From assembly GCA_025057795.1 (NCBI GenBank), contig JANXEP010000039.1:62001-126000 (forward strand): DNA of 64,000 bases, given 5' to 3'. Numbering within the stretch: position 1 is the stretch's first letter; the number at the start of each line of letters is the position of its first letter. Source of the DNA: Candidatus Bathyarchaeota archaeon. Its GTDB lineage: Archaea; Thermoproteota; Bathyarchaeia; Bathyarchaeales; UBA233. Of the stretch, positions 16,480 to 27,007 are shown piece by piece. The position numbers and the translations under genes were made by a program. The notes beneath the pieces are model-generated. The model was not told the DNA's origin. It ran no database searches and saw only the letters and a program-made list of their open reading frames with translations.

Positions 16480-17799
16480 ATGACGTTTGATTCTATGGAT
16501 GGTTGGCGTAGAACTCACTATTCCGTGGATGTGAAACCCGAGCTTGATGGGCAAGAAGCTATACTTTTCGGCTGGGTTCAGGAAATTAGAGACCTTGGCG
16601 GTATACGTTTCATAATATTGCAAGACAGAGAGGGAACTGTACAAATCACCGTTCCACGGGAGAAAGTTGGCAGCGAAGTATTGTCGAAAGTTAACCTCTT
16701 ACAGCGAAGATATTGCATAGGCGTTAAGGGTGTTGTAAGAAAAACGCAAATGACGCCAAGAGGAGTCGAAGTTATACCGAAGGAAGTCAGAATCCTAAAT
16801 ATAGCCTTATCCCAGCTGCCCATAGATATCGCTGAAAAAGTGCCCGCAAAACTTGACGTCAGATTAGATGCCCGGCCGTTGGACTTGTGCCGTGAAGAAA
16901 ACATTGCGATTTTCAAGGTTCAACACGCAGCCGTAGAAGCCATTCGGGAATTCTTGTTTGAAAGGGGTTTCTTGGAGGTCCACACACCCCGCATAATTGC
17001 TTCAGCCACAGAAGGGGGTGCAGCCCTTTTTCCAGTGGATTACTTCGAAAGGAAGGCTTATCTCGCCCAGAGCCCCCAACTTTACAAGGAACAGCTTGTC
17101 ATGAGCCTTGAAAAAGTTTTTGAGGTTGGGCCATTTTTCAGGGCTGAGGAGTCGCATACTCGCCGACACTTAAGCGAGTTTGTCTCCATAGACATTGAGC
17201 AGGCATTCGCCACGGCTGAAGACGTTATGCAGTTGCTGGAGCAACTCATGCAACACGTATGTCGAAGGGTTAACGAGAAATGTCGAAAAGAGTTAGAAAC
17301 GCTTAACTATCACATGAAAGTGCCCGAAATCCCCTTTAAACGCTTAACATACGACGAAGTTCTCAGAGGCTTGCGCAAGGAAGGTTTTGAAATTCAATGG
17401 GGCGAGGACATACCCACACAAGCCTTCAGAAAGTTAGGTAAAATTTACCCGTATTTCTATTTCATAATTGACTGGCCGACTACTTCCAAAGCCTTCTACA
17501 TAAAACCAAAAGAGAATAACCCGGAAATCTGCGAGGGTTTTGACCTCATGTGGCATTGGATAGAGCTTGCCTCCGGCGGGACAAGAATAGCCCAAAAAGA
17601 GCTCTTAATAAGGCGTCTTAAAGAGAAGGGCTTAAACCCCGAGTCTTTTAGGCATCATCTGCAGGCTTTTGATTACGGGATGCCGCCCCATGCTGGTTGG
17701 GGTATAGGCTTGGAAAGGCTTACGATGATGCTTACGGGTAAGAAGAATATCCGAGAAGTGACATTATATCCGAGGGACAGATTTAGGCTTACACCATAA
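16480..17799 (+). CDS. aspS: Aspartyl-tRNA synthetase (archaeal type, probably non-discriminating)
   Basis: The 439-residue protein has the N-terminal OB anticodon-binding domain (LFGWVQEIRDLGG) and the class II catalytic domain. Motif 2 is at FRAEESHTRRH and motif 3 at GWGIGLERLTM. The length suits the archaeal aspRS group, which in organisms without asparaginyl-tRNA synthetase also charges tRNA-Asn for amidation. Whether that applies here cannot be told from this window. Met6 (16495) is an alternative start. Confidence 0.96.
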   Translation: MTFDSMDGWRRTHYSVDVKPELDGQEAILFGWVQEIRDLGGIRFIILQDREGTVQITVPREKVGSEVLSKVNLLQRRYCIGVKGVVRKTQMTPRGVEVIPKEVRILNIALSQLPIDIAEKVPAKLDVRLDARPLDLCREENIAIFKVQHAAVEAIREFLFERGFLEVHTPRIIASATEGGAALFPVDYFERKAYLAQSPQLYKEQLVMSLEKVFEVGPFFRAEESHTRRHLSEFVSIDIEQAFATAEDVMQLLEQLMQHVCRRVNEKCRKELETLNYHMKVPEIPFKRLTYDEVLRGLRKEGFEIQWGEDIPTQAFRKLGKIYPYFYFIIDWPTTSKAFYIKPKENNPEICEGFDLMWHWIELASGGTRIAQKELLIRRLKEKGLNPESFRHHLQAFDYGMPPHAGWGIGLERLTMMLTGKKNIREVTLYPRDRFRLTP

Positions 17800-17910
17800 A
17801 CTATTGGTTGAGAGAACAGCTAATAGATGACTTCCCTCTCTAATTTTCAGCGAGACGCCTTAAGGCCGATGTTTCGCGTTGACGGTTTAAGGTTGGTTTT
17901 GATTTGAACA

Positions 17911-17920
17911 TGTTATAAAA
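17911..17920 (+). promoter_or_regulatory. TATA box of the purF operon
   Basis: TGTTATAAAA lies 24 to 33 bases before the TTG start at 17944. With the usual 25-base spacing, transcription would begin near 17940, so the leader would be absent or only a few bases long. Confidence 0.5.
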
Positions 17921-17943
17921 GTTGATAAGCAACTGTTTCTCTA

Positions 17944-19470
17944 TTGGCGCCCATGGGGGAGTATTTAAAAATAGCATGCGGGGTTTTCGGGGCGGTAAGT
18001 TTTGAAAAGCAGCCCATTTTTCCATATGTTTATTGGGGTTTGAGGGCGCAGAATCATAGGGGCCACCAGTCTCACGGTTTCCTAACCTATGATGGGGAGA
18101 AATTTTACGTTCACAGAAACTTGGATTTGGTTCCAAAAATAAGGAAAAGCGCCCTCCAAGAATGGTTTGGCCGCTTGCCAGGGCATACAGGATTAGGGAA
18201 TGTTAGGTACACAACCTCTGGCAAGTCGGATGAAAAGTCGCTTTTGAGGGATACACAGCCAGTCACAGCTTCTAAAGACGGTTTCAAGCTGGCTATCTCC
18301 TTTAATGGCAATGTTGTTAACGCTTTACAGCTTAGAAAAGAAGTCTGCAAGGAAATACCGGATTTCACTTATGAATGTGATGCAAACATCATATGCTATA
18401 AACTTCTGATAGAGCTCACGAAAAACGGAGATTTAACTTCCGCCGTCAAGGTTTGCATGCATGAAATCGAGGGAGCCTTCTCGGTTGCGGGAATAACAAA
18501 AAGCGGAGAGTTCTTCGCCTTTAAAGACCCCCATGGAATTAGGCCGCTATGCGCAGGCCACAGCGAAAGCGGGAAAATTTATGCTTTTTCATCTGAAACT
18601 GTCGGTTTAGACATTAATGGTTTTCAAAGGGATTTTGAGCTGGAACCCGGCGAACTTGTCATAGCTTCGCATGATGGATTTAAGAGGGAAAAGCTAGTAT
18701 GGGGGTGTAAAGCTTTCTGCGCGTTTGAATTTGCATATTTTGCCAGGCCAGACTCACGTTTTGACGATAGGCATGTTTACGAAGTTCGCGAGGAGTTTGG
18801 GAGAAACCTCGCAAGAGAAAACCCGGACGTGGTTAAAGATGCAGACGTTGTTGTTTCAATGCCGGAGACCGGCGACGACGCTGCCTTAGGGGTGCATGAA
18901 GAGTCTGGCTTAAGGTGGGAGAGGGCGACCCGCAGACACCGTTATGTTACGGAACGCGCCTTCATCCTCCTTGAGAAGGAACGCTATTCAACCATAGATA
19001 AGAAAATCAACATTTTAGCCTCAAAAATAGCTGGGAAAAAGGTTATCGTTGTAGACGACAGCATCGTCCGAGGAGACACAACACGAATCACCGTAGAGAA
19101 GCTGCGGAGGATGGGTGCCAGAAAGGTTTACTTGTTTGTAACTTTTCCACGCATAATTGGCCCATGCTTTTACGGTATAGACATGGCCACATACAGTCAA
19201 CTTATAGGCTCGAAGCATACGCCTGAAGAAATAGCAAAAATAATAGGCGCTGACGCCGTCTGCTACCAGTCTATTGAGGGTTTCGTGAAGGCCACGGGTT
19301 TTAGAAGAGACGAACTATGTTTGGGCTGTGTGACAGGTAGTTATCCAACACCCTTAGCGCAGAAAATAGCCGACGAAATGAAGAAGAGGTTTCTGGAAGG
19401 CTGTGAGGAGACTGGGAGACTTTACGAAATGGCTGACTTTATAGACGAGATAAGCGGCAAAACAGATTAG
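17944..19470 (+). CDS. purF: Amidophosphoribosyltransferase
   Basis: First committed step of purine synthesis: PRPP plus glutamine gives phosphoribosylamine. The N-terminal nucleophile is Cys12 (IACGVFGA), requiring removal of a short propeptide. The PRPP-binding motif VIVVDDSIVRGDTT lies in the C-terminal half. The 508-residue length is normal. ATG at 17953 is a possible start. It begins the operon purF-purD-HAD-ftr-pfkB. Confidence 0.96.
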   Translation: MAPMGEYLKIACGVFGAVSFEKQPIFPYVYWGLRAQNHRGHQSHGFLTYDGEKFYVHRNLDLVPKIRKSALQEWFGRLPGHTGLGNVRYTTSGKSDEKSLLRDTQPVTASKDGFKLAISFNGNVVNALQLRKEVCKEIPDFTYECDANIICYKLLIELTKNGDLTSAVKVCMHEIEGAFSVAGITKSGEFFAFKDPHGIRPLCAGHSESGKIYAFSSETVGLDINGFQRDFELEPGELVIASHDGFKREKLVWGCKAFCAFEFAYFARPDSRFDDRHVYEVREEFGRNLARENPDVVKDADVVVSMPETGDDAALGVHEESGLRWERATRRHRYVTERAFILLEKERYSTIDKKINILASKIAGKKVIVVDDSIVRGDTTRITVEKLRRMGARKVYLFVTFPRIIGPCFYGIDMATYSQLIGSKHTPEEIAKIIGADAVCYQSIEGFVKATGFRRDELCLGCVTGSYPTPLAQKIADEMKKRFLEGCEETGRLYEMADFIDEISGKTD

Positions 19471-19511
19471 AAACACCCGTAGTTGTATATTTCAATCGGA
19501 GGAAATCCGCG

Positions 19512-20921
19512 TTGGAGAAAGTTGGCGTACTTGTCGTTTCATACGGCGCACGCGAAGCCGCCATGATTGACGCTTTTTTAAGAAGCACAAAATATGATGT
19601 GAAACTTTACGTGGCCGACAAACAGCTTAACCCTTTCAACATGAAAAAAGCCTATAAACACACAGTCATACCCGACTTGAACATCGAGGAAATCTGCAGC
19701 TTTGCAGAAGCCAACAAGGATGAAATAGATTTTGGCATAGTAGGCCCAGAAAAACCGATCATAGAGGGCGTCCGCGACTTGATTGAGAAGCGGACGGGGG
19801 TACCCATGATCTGTCCCACAAAGGAATACGCCATAGAAGCAAGCAAGGTGCAGCAGCGCCTACTCTTTCAAGAAATAGTACCTGAGGTTAATCCACGGTT
19901 CAAAATTTTCAGCCGAAAAGACTACAAAACGAAGGAGGAAACGCGAAAGGCCCTTTACAAGTGGCTTGACGAGTTAAAAGACAACGCGGTTGTTAAGCCG
20001 GATAAACCAGCAGCCGGAAAGGGCGTTGGCGTCTGGGGAGACCACTTCACAACCCGCGAACAGCTTTTTGAGCATTTCTGGGAAAACCTTCAGCACGGCG
20101 CGGTTATTGTTGAAGAAAAAATTGAAGGTGAAGAATCAAGCTTCCAGGCGTTTTGTGATGGGAAACACCTAGTGTCGTTGCCTGAAACTAGGGATTATAA
20201 GCGGGCCTTTGACGGGGATAGGGGGCCGAACACTGGCGGCATGGGCTCATACAAGGATGCGGGAGAAATTTTACCTTTCATGAAAAAAGCTGACAGGGAA
20301 AAAGAACTGGAAATTGTCAAGAGAATTTTCGAGAAATGGCGTACAGTAGACAATCAGGCTTTGAGGGGCATGCCCTTTTATGTGGCTTTCATGCACACTG
20401 GCAAAGAGCCTAAAATCCTCGAGAACAACAGTCGTCCCGGAGACCCGGAGATAATAAACATCCTCCCGATTTTAAAGGATGACTTCGTTGACGTTTGCTT
20501 CAAAATCCTCGAAGGAAACCTAACCCGCGTGGAGTTGGGGAAGGAAGCAACTGTCTTAACGTATAAAGTACCTCCAAGCTATGGGGGCTACGCTGAAACT
20601 TTTCCAGACCGCGTAAACAAGGATGACGTAGGCAAGCCCGTGGATTTAACGAAGGCTTATGAGCTTAGCAAGAAATATGGCGATAAAATTAGGGTTTATC
20701 CAGCTTCTATGGAACTTAGGGGCGGCGAAACTTACGCCTTAAAGTCTAGGGCTGTGGGGGTTTTAGGCATAGGCCCGGACATTGAAACCGCAAGAGAGAT
20801 TTCGCTGGAAGGCATAAAAGCCATAAAAGGCGGTGCCCTCTGGCATAGAACGGACATAGCCTCAAAGGAGCATATAGAAAAAAGCGTACGCCACATGGAG
20901 GCGCTTAGAAAACGCGCGTGA
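19512..20921 (+). CDS. purD: Phosphoribosylamine-glycine ligase
   Basis: The ATP-grasp enzyme makes GAR from phosphoribosylamine, glycine and ATP. The protein (469 residues) has the N-terminal PurD fold (IVGPEKP), the ATP-grasp phrase VVKPDKPAAGKGVGV, and the PurD motif GPNTGGMGSY. The last motif with metal ligands is ENNSRPGDPE. The TTG start at 19512 has a good GGAGG eight or so bases upstream. It overlaps the next gene by four bases (GTGA). Confidence 0.95.
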   Translation: MEKVGVLVVSYGAREAAMIDAFLRSTKYDVKLYVADKQLNPFNMKKAYKHTVIPDLNIEEICSFAEANKDEIDFGIVGPEKPIIEGVRDLIEKRTGVPMICPTKEYAIEASKVQQRLLFQEIVPEVNPRFKIFSRKDYKTKEETRKALYKWLDELKDNAVVKPDKPAAGKGVGVWGDHFTTREQLFEHFWENLQHGAVIVEEKIEGEESSFQAFCDGKHLVSLPETRDYKRAFDGDRGPNTGGMGSYKDAGEILPFMKKADREKELEIVKRIFEKWRTVDNQALRGMPFYVAFMHTGKEPKILENNSRPGDPEIINILPILKDDFVDVCFKILEGNLTRVELGKEATVLTYKVPPSYGGYAETFPDRVNKDDVGKPVDLTKAYELSKKYGDKIRVYPASMELRGGETYALKSRAVGVLGIGPDIETAREISLEGIKAIKGGALWHRTDIASKEHIEKSVRHMEALRKRA

Positions 20922-22000
20922 AAAAGGCTTTCGTTTCAGACTGTGAAGGCCCAATTTCAAAAAATGATAACGCCTTCGAGTTGACGGCACACTATGTGCC
21001 CAACGGAAACCAATTGTTCACGGTTATAAGCAGATATGACGATGTGCTTGCAGACGTCGTGAAAAGACCCGGGTATAAGGCTGGTGACACCCTTAAGCTT
21101 ATACTGCCTTTTCTTAAGGCATACAACGTTACAGATAGGAAAATGCAGAGCTTTTCGGCGAAAACCCTAATTCTCATACCAAACGTTAAGGAAGCTTTAC
21201 GCCATGTTAGGAGAATGGCTCCAGCCTTCATTATCAGCACAAGCTACGAACACTACATAAGGGCGTTATGCCGCACGATAAAATTTCCATTCAAAAACAC
21301 CTACTGCACAAAGGTCAGCATCGACAAATACGAACTAATCCCCGAGGAAAAAGCAAGGCTTAAGGAGTTAGCCAGCGAAATCGCCGAAATGACAGCCGTC
21401 GAGATTCCTTTTGGGGCAAAATCCATAGAAGAATTGACAGAGGAACACCGAAAGGTTGTGCAGCGGCTTGATGAAATTTTCTGGAAAGAGGTAAGCAACA
21501 TGAAGATTGGCAGAATCCTCAACGAGGTTAACCCCATTGGAGGGCGAGAAAAGGCAGATGCGGTGAAGCATGCAGCCCAAAGCCTAGGAATAGGGTTAGA
21601 AGACGTCATGTATGTTGGCGACAGCATAACAGACGTTGAAGCCTTCCACCTTGTGAGGACGCATGGCGGTTTAGCGGTTGCGTTTAACGGAAACAGGTAC
21701 GCCATAAAAAACGCCGAGATAGCAATATTATCTGAAACTAGCCTAACAACAGCCCTAATCGCAGAACTTTTCATACGCCTTGGAAAAAACGAAACATTGA
21801 GGGTTGTGGAAAGCTGGAGCCGTGAAACGCTAACAAAAAGCCAAGTAAGCAAGGCTCTGCTTGAAAGCTTCTTCCGCTCCTATCCAGAAGAACTGCCGAA
21901 AGTCAGAATAATAACGAGGGAAAATATGGATGGCTTGGTGAAGGAAAGTGAAGATTTCAGGAAAAAAGTTAGAGGCGAAGCAGTGGGAAGGTTAGGATAA
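20918..22000 (+). CDS. HAD-superfamily protein of the EhaR/COG4030 type
   Basis: The 360-residue protein begins with a HAD motif I (FVSDCEGP) and later has motif IV ([12 protein letters not shown], about residue 230) and a Lys-containing loop region. It resembles the archaeal family annotated as energy-converting hydrogenase A subunit R, which is a misleading name. The second acidic residue of motif I is Glu, not Asp. It is translationally coupled to purD and followed by ftr one base after its stop, so a role in nucleotide or C1 metabolism is plausible. Substrate unknown. Confidence 0.7.
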   Translation: MKKAFVSDCEGPISKNDNAFELTAHYVPNGNQLFTVISRYDDVLADVVKRPGYKAGDTLKLILPFLKAYNVTDRKMQSFSAKTLILIPNVKEALRHVRRMAPAFIISTSYEHYIRALCRTIKFPFKNTYCTKVSIDKYELIPEEKARLKELASEIAEMTAVEIPFGAKSIEELTEEHRKVVQRLDEIFWKEVSNMKIGRILNEVNPIGGREKADAVKHAAQSLGIGLEDVMYVGDSITDVEAFHLVRTHGGLAVAFNGNRYAIKNAEIAILSETSLTTALIAELFIRLGKNETLRVVESWSRETLTKSQVSKALLESFFRSYPEELPKVRIITRENMDGLVKESEDFRKKVRGEAVGRLG

Positions 22001-22001
22001 A

Positions 22002-22922
22002 ATGGTTAAGGAAGACCTTGTAGAAGACACTTACGCGGAAGCCTTCAAGGGAATCTTCTGCCGAATAATAGTTACAGCAGACGATGAAGAGACGCTGAAG
22101 AGGGCGGCTGAAGACGCCACAGCCACGCCCTCGGTAGTTATTGGACGAGTTGAGGGCGGAGTAGAAAAGTGGCTGAGCGAAAAAGAAACTCCGGACAAGC
22201 GTAAAGGCGCAGTTCTCCAGTTTTGGGGAGAATTAAACCCAAAGAAAACCTTTGAAGAGACCGTTAAAAAGTTTGAGGTGGAGCTTTCCTACAGGATACG
22301 CCAAGACATCCTCGTCAAACCTTTCACGGCGGTTTTTGACGCCCTTCCAACGGCTGAGGGGAAAATGGATATGATGGAGAGGGTGGGGCACTGCGGAGAC
22401 GGTTACGAGTGGGAGGAAGACCGCTACGGCCGCAAAGTCATAATTGTGCCCATAATGGTTCCAGACTTCATTGTAGAACGCTACATAGGCTATGCTAGAG
22501 GGGTTATGGGAGCCAACTTCTGGATAATGTGCAAAACCAAAGAAGCCGTTAAAGAGGCTGGAAGAAAAGCCCTAGAAGCTATTCACGGAGTTGAAGGCGT
22601 CGTCACGCCTTTTGACATATGCTCGGCTGGCTCAAAGCCTGAAACCCGCTTTCCATGGATAGGCCCCACAACAAACCACCCTTACTGCCCATCGCTTAAA
22701 GGTATACTTGGCCCAGAATCTATGGTTCCAGAAGGCGTAGAATACATTCCGGAAATAGTGATTAACGGTGTTTCGCTTCAGGCGGTGAAGAAGGCCATGA
22801 AAGCTGGCATAGAGGCAGCTCTAACCGTCAAAGGAGTGGCGAAAATTTCTGCCGGAAACTACGGCGGGAAACTAGGCGAATACAAGATTTATTTGCGGGA
22901 GCTTTTCCATGAAACGCTTTGA
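22002..22922 (+). CDS. ftr: Formylmethanofuran-tetrahydromethanopterin N-formyltransferase
   Basis: The 306-residue protein matches Ftr along its length: DTYAEAFKG near the start, [31 protein letters not shown] and the C-terminal [16 protein letters not shown]. Ftr moves the formyl group between methanofuran and H4MPT in methanogenesis and in the archaeal methyl branch of the Wood-Ljungdahl pathway. Here it sits inside a purine operon, between the HAD gene and a pfkB gene that overlaps its 3' end. A link to formyl supply for purines is an attractive inference. Confidence 0.93.
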   Translation: MVKEDLVEDTYAEAFKGIFCRIIVTADDEETLKRAAEDATATPSVVIGRVEGGVEKWLSEKETPDKRKGAVLQFWGELNPKKTFEETVKKFEVELSYRIRQDILVKPFTAVFDALPTAEGKMDMMERVGHCGDGYEWEEDRYGRKVIIVPIMVPDFIVERYIGYARGVMGANFWIMCKTKEAVKEAGRKALEAIHGVEGVVTPFDICSAGSKPETRFPWIGPTTNHPYCPSLKGILGPESMVPEGVEYIPEIVINGVSLQAVKKAMKAGIEAALTVKGVAKISAGNYGGKLGEYKIYLRELFHETL

Positions 22923-23823
22923 CGTGGTGGGTTTCGGCGCCCTAAACATGGACAAACTCTACAAAGTAAACAAAATAGTCGGCCCGGAAGAGGAAGGTTT
23001 CGTAATAGACTTTAAAGAGGAGTGCGGAGGCTCAGCAGCCAACACCATGGTGGGTTTAGCTAGGCTCGGATGCAGAGTAGGCTTTATAGGGAAAGTCGCG
23101 ATGGACAGAGAAGGCAAAATGCTTATCAAAGATTTCCAAAGGGAAAATGTAAACACTGAGGGCGTTATCCGCGCAAAAACTGGTAGAAGCGGCACAGTGC
23201 TGGGGTTTGTGGATGAAAGAGGCGATAGGGCACTATATGTGGATCCAGGCGTAAACGACACAATAAAGCCCGAAGAAGTAGACATAAAATATGCGTCCAG
23301 CACGGAATTTCTTCATTTGTCTTCCTTCGTTGGCGAGAAATCCTTTGAAACCCAAAAGAGGGTAGTGGAGAACCTTCCAGACGACGTGAAAGTCAGCCTT
23401 GACCCCGGCGTATTGTACGCGGACAAAGGCGTGAAGAGGCTCAGCCCCATAGTCGAAAGGAGTTATGTTTTAATGCCCAACGCCATGGAGCTTGCACGGC
23501 TAACTGGAGAAGAGGATTATAGGGTTGGCGCCGAGAGACTGCTGGAAATGGGTGTTAAGGTTGTAGCGGTCAAGCTTGGCAGTAAAGGCTGCTATGTCAC
23601 GGATGGCGGTGAAAGCCACCATATAGAAGCATTTAAAGTGCAGGTTGTAGACACCACGGGCGCTGGAGACGCTTTCTGCGCCGGATTTCTATTCGGCTTA
23701 ATAAGGGGGAAGAGCCTCTACGACTGTGGTAGAATTGGCAATTTTGTTGCTTCACAATGCATAATGAAAATGGGCGCCCGCGCTGGGCTTCCCAGACTGG
23801 AGGACCTAAAACCTCTTTTCTAA
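22909..23823 (+). CDS. PfkB-family carbohydrate/nucleoside kinase
   Basis: The 304-residue protein has the ribokinase-family signatures: [15 protein letters not shown] (about residue 38) and the anion hole/catalytic motif [13 protein letters not shown] (about 249) with its catalytic Asp. Substrate could be ribose, a nucleoside or another sugar; sequence alone does not decide. Overlap with ftr by 14 bases puts it at the end of the purF operon. Its stop lies within the 3' end of the convergent purQ. Confidence 0.85.
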   Translation: MKRFDVVGFGALNMDKLYKVNKIVGPEEEGFVIDFKEECGGSAANTMVGLARLGCRVGFIGKVAMDREGKMLIKDFQRENVNTEGVIRAKTGRSGTVLGFVDERGDRALYVDPGVNDTIKPEEVDIKYASSTEFLHLSSFVGEKSFETQKRVVENLPDDVKVSLDPGVLYADKGVKRLSPIVERSYVLMPNAMELARLTGEEDYRVGAERLLEMGVKVVAVKLGSKGCYVTDGGESHHIEAFKVQVVDTTGAGDAFCAGFLFGLIRGKSLYDCGRIGNFVASQCIMKMGARAGLPRLEDLKPLF

Positions 23824-24624
23824 GTATTCAATGAGGCTTTCAAAGATTAGTTTTCCATCTCCATACTGGGGCATAAGCGTCTGCCTTGTCCAGTCAGGTT
23901 GCTGCCACCAGTAAAAAGCCCTTTCAGGATGAGGCATCAAACCAAAAACCGTCCCCTCAGGGTTGCATATACCCGCAATATCGTGGAAGGAGCCGTTGGG
24001 GTTTGTTGGAAACTTCCCCTTGGCATATTCCCCATTTTTGTCGCAGTATCGTAAAACCAGCTGGTCGTTTTCGTAAAGTCTCTCCAAAAATTGGCGTTCT
24101 TTCTCCTTTGGAAAGAGGAATCTGCCCTCTGCGTGGGCCACTGGCACACGTAAAACTTTCCCCTTCGGAATTTTCCACGTGAAAACGCATTTTCCACGGT
24201 TTTCGTTTTTTATGTAAACCCATCGGCAGTTGTACCCCGGCGGATGGTTTGTGGCTAACGCTGCCTCCGGATATGGCGAAATACCCTCAAAGGCTGGAAG
24301 CAAACCTGCTTCCACAAGCACTTGGAAGCCATTACATATCCCCAGAATTGGCCGGCCTTCCTCAACGAAGGCTTTAAGCTCTTTCCCAAGCTTGGCGAGG
24401 AGCCATTTAGCCCAAATGGCACCAGCCCGAACATAATCTCCGTAAGAAAAACCTCCTGGAAAAACTAGGGCGCTGTACGCCAAAAGGTTTCGACGCTTAA
24501 CAACCTCGTTAACGTGGAGTACTTGGGCTTGGATACCCAGAGCCTCAAAAGCCATTTGGGTTTCAGCATCGCAGTTTGTTCCGCCCACACGCAAAATACA
24601 AACCCTTAATTCTTCGCGTTTCAT
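23806..24624 (-). CDS. purQ: FGAM synthase glutaminase subunit
   Basis: PurQ supplies ammonia from glutamine to PurL. The class I amidotransferase nucleophile is Cys97 (ILGICNGFQ), with the His/Glu pair in MPHPERAF near residue 240. At 272 residues it is the longer archaeal form. The gene starts one base after the purL stop, at the end of the purM-purS-purL-purQ operon, and overlaps pfkB convergently by 18 bases. Confidence 0.95.
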   Translation of the reverse strand: MKREELRVCILRVGGTNCDAETQMAFEALGIQAQVLHVNEVVKRRNLLAYSALVFPGGFSYGDYVRAGAIWAKWLLAKLGKELKAFVEEGRPILGICNGFQVLVEAGLLPAFEGISPYPEAALATNHPPGYNCRWVYIKNENRGKCVFTWKIPKGKVLRVPVAHAEGRFLFPKEKERQFLERLYENDQLVLRYCDKNGEYAKGKFPTNPNGSFHDIAGICNPEGTVFGLMPHPERAFYWWQQPDWTRQTLMPQYGDGKLIFESLIEYLEKRF

Positions 24625-24625
24625 G

Positions 24626-27007
24626 TCAACCCCCGCCTCCTTGGAAGTTTTTCCAGCACATCAGCAATTCGTTTATAGACTCATCAACAACGACGTCGCC
24701 ATCAACCCCATAAACACACAGCCTCGGCGTTTTCACCACCCTTCCAATCTTAGCGTAAACTGTGTTCCTCATTACGGCCTCAAAGTCTTCTTCGCATTCC
24801 ACCGGAACCTCTACGAGGAAACGGCTGTTAGACTCTGAGAACAGGATGAAGTCGTCACGGTTTAGGCTGTCCACGGGGACCTTCCGTAAGTCAAGCTCCA
24901 TTCCATAGCCGCTTGAAAAGGCCATTTCGGCTGCAGCTACCCCTAAACCCCCCTCGGACAAATCGTGGCAGGCGCTTACCAGCCCCAAGTCTATAGCCCT
25001 TGTCAAAGCCCTGAACGCTCGCCTGGCCTGAGTCGGCCGGACTTTAGGTACAGAACGCCCCACAAAGCCCTTAAGCCTATAATACTCTGAGCCGCCAAGT
25101 TCACGATATGTTTTCCCAATAATGTATATGGAGTTTTTAGGCGCCTTAACATCCACCGAAACCGTTATGCGTATGTCGGGAAGAATTCCCACAGCCGTTA
25201 TCAGAAGCGTCGGCGTTACAGGTCCTAGGGGGGACTCGTTGTAAAGGCTATCTTTTCCGGATATGAACGGCGTTTTGAAGGCTTTTGCAAAACGGTAGCA
25301 AGCTTTACACGCCCTAACGAGGCTTCCAAGCCTTTCAGGCTTTTCAGGGTTGCCCCACGTGAAATTGTCTAGGAGGGCTATTCTTCTTCCACCTACTGCC
25401 ACATTGTTTCTTATGGCTTCATCTATGGCGGATGCAGCCATCCAATAGGGATCTATCTTCCCATAGTTTGGGTTCATGCCGCAGGACAGGACTAGGCCCC
25501 TCCAAGAATCTTTAAGGGGCTTAAGCACTGCAGCATCATTAGGCCCGCCATGCTCGCCGTGTAAAGGCTTGAGCACCGTGTTGCCTTTCACCTCGTGGTC
25601 GTAGGTTCTTATCACGCTTTCCCTGCTGGCGATGTTAGGCGAAGACAAAAGGCGCATAAGCGTTTCATTCAAGTTTTTGGGCTCTGGAAAGGCAGGCTCA
25701 TTAAGTTGTGGAGGTTTATATTCAGCGGTTCGCACAACCCTCGGGGACTCAAACAGAAAGGAGATGTCTATTTCCGCCACCTTTTCGCCCATATAGAAAA
25801 TCCGCAGAATCTTGTCGTTGGTGTATTTGCCGATAGCCGTGGCTTCAACATCCTCGCCACGGAAAATCTCTAAGACCTTTTCAAGGTTTTCAGGTGGAAC
25901 TGCCAAGAGCATTCTTTCCTGTGATTCAGAAATGTAGATTTCCCAAGGAGCCATCCCCGGGTATTTTAAGGGAACCCTTTCAAGCTGGACGACCGCACCG
26001 CAGTTAAACCTTTTGGCAGTCTCGCCCACGGCGGATGAGAGGCCGCCTCCGCCCAAGTCGGTTATAGCCGATGCTAACTCTAGGTCTCTGAGAGTTATTA
26101 TGGCCCTTTTAAGCTTCTCCTCCTCAATGGGATTTGCAATTTGAACTGCAGGCCTCGAAATTTCTTCAGATTTTTCTGTGAGTTCAGCGGAAGCAAAAGT
26201 TACGCCGTGAATCCCATCCCGTCCAGTTCTTCCTCCAGCCAACACGATCATGTCACCCGGCTTGGCGTTTCGCTTGAACTTTTTCAGAGGAAGAAGCCCC
26301 ACACATCCGCAGTATACCACAACGTTTCCAACGTAGCTTTCATCGAAGTATATGGCGCCGTTAACCGTTGGGATTCCCATGTTGTTGCCGTAGCTTCCAA
26401 TCCCAGCCACAACGCCCATGTAAATGTATTTTGGATGTTTAACGCCCGACGGAAGCTTCTCATAGGGGTAGTCAAGCGGGCCGAACCCTAAAACATCTGT
26501 GCAGGCGATGGGGTCTGCCCATACGCCTAAAATGTCACGGATTACACCGCCAACGCCTGTTGCTGCTCCGCCAAAAGGTTCTATTGCCGACGGGTGGTTG
26601 TGGGTTTCAACTTTAACGGCTACACCATAATCTCTTTCAAAACGTATTATGCCAGCGTTATCCTCAAAAACCGAAAAGCACCACCTTGGGTTAATTTCCC
26701 TTGTAGCTTTCATGATGTATGTTTTGAAGAGGCTGTCGATTTCTTTGCCGTTGAATTTTATCAACCCCTTAAAAGTTTTGTGAAAGCAGTGTTCAGACCA
26801 TGTTTGGCCTATGGCTTGAAGCTCCACATCTGTGGGATTCCGCCTTTTCGCCTTGAAATACTGCCGCGCTTTTTTCATTTCTTGAAGGTTTAAACCCAAA
26901 CCTAGCTTTTGACTTATCTCCAAAAGCTGCCGATCTGAGGCTTCTTGAAGGTTTATTTCAAAAAGCGGGAAAGGCGTACTTCTGCGTATGTAAAGGTTTT
27001 CGTTCAT
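24626..27007 (-). CDS. purL: FGAM synthase subunit PurL (small type)
   Basis: The 793-residue protein is the synthetase subunit that converts FGAR to FGAM. Recognisable parts are WSEHCFHKTFKG near the N-terminus, the catalytic/ATP motif VETHNHPSAIEPFGGAATG, and the later SGGLGVAAAEMAF-like segment (LSEGGLGVAA). It lacks the glutaminase domain of large PurL, which matches the separate purQ and purS. It overlaps purS by four bases. Confidence 0.96.
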   Translation of the reverse strand: MNENLYIRRSTPFPLFEINLQEASDRQLLEISQKLGLGLNLQEMKKARQYFKAKRRNPTDVELQAIGQTWSEHCFHKTFKGLIKFNGKEIDSLFKTYIMKATREINPRWCFSVFEDNAGIIRFERDYGVAVKVETHNHPSAIEPFGGAATGVGGVIRDILGVWADPIACTDVLGFGPLDYPYEKLPSGVKHPKYIYMGVVAGIGSYGNNMGIPTVNGAIYFDESYVGNVVVYCGCVGLLPLKKFKRNAKPGDMIVLAGGRTGRDGIHGVTFASAELTEKSEEISRPAVQIANPIEEEKLKRAIITLRDLELASAITDLGGGGLSSAVGETAKRFNCGAVVQLERVPLKYPGMAPWEIYISESQERMLLAVPPENLEKVLEIFRGEDVEATAIGKYTNDKILRIFYMGEKVAEIDISFLFESPRVVRTAEYKPPQLNEPAFPEPKNLNETLMRLLSSPNIASRESVIRTYDHEVKGNTVLKPLHGEHGGPNDAAVLKPLKDSWRGLVLSCGMNPNYGKIDPYWMAASAIDEAIRNNVAVGGRRIALLDNFTWGNPEKPERLGSLVRACKACYRFAKAFKTPFISGKDSLYNESPLGPVTPTLLITAVGILPDIRITVSVDVKAPKNSIYIIGKTYRELGGSEYYRLKGFVGRSVPKVRPTQARRAFRALTRAIDLGLVSACHDLSEGGLGVAAAEMAFSSGYGMELDLRKVPVDSLNRDDFILFSESNSRFLVEVPVECEEDFEAVMRNTVYAKIGRVVKTPRLCVYGVDGDVVVDESINELLMCWKNFQGGGG

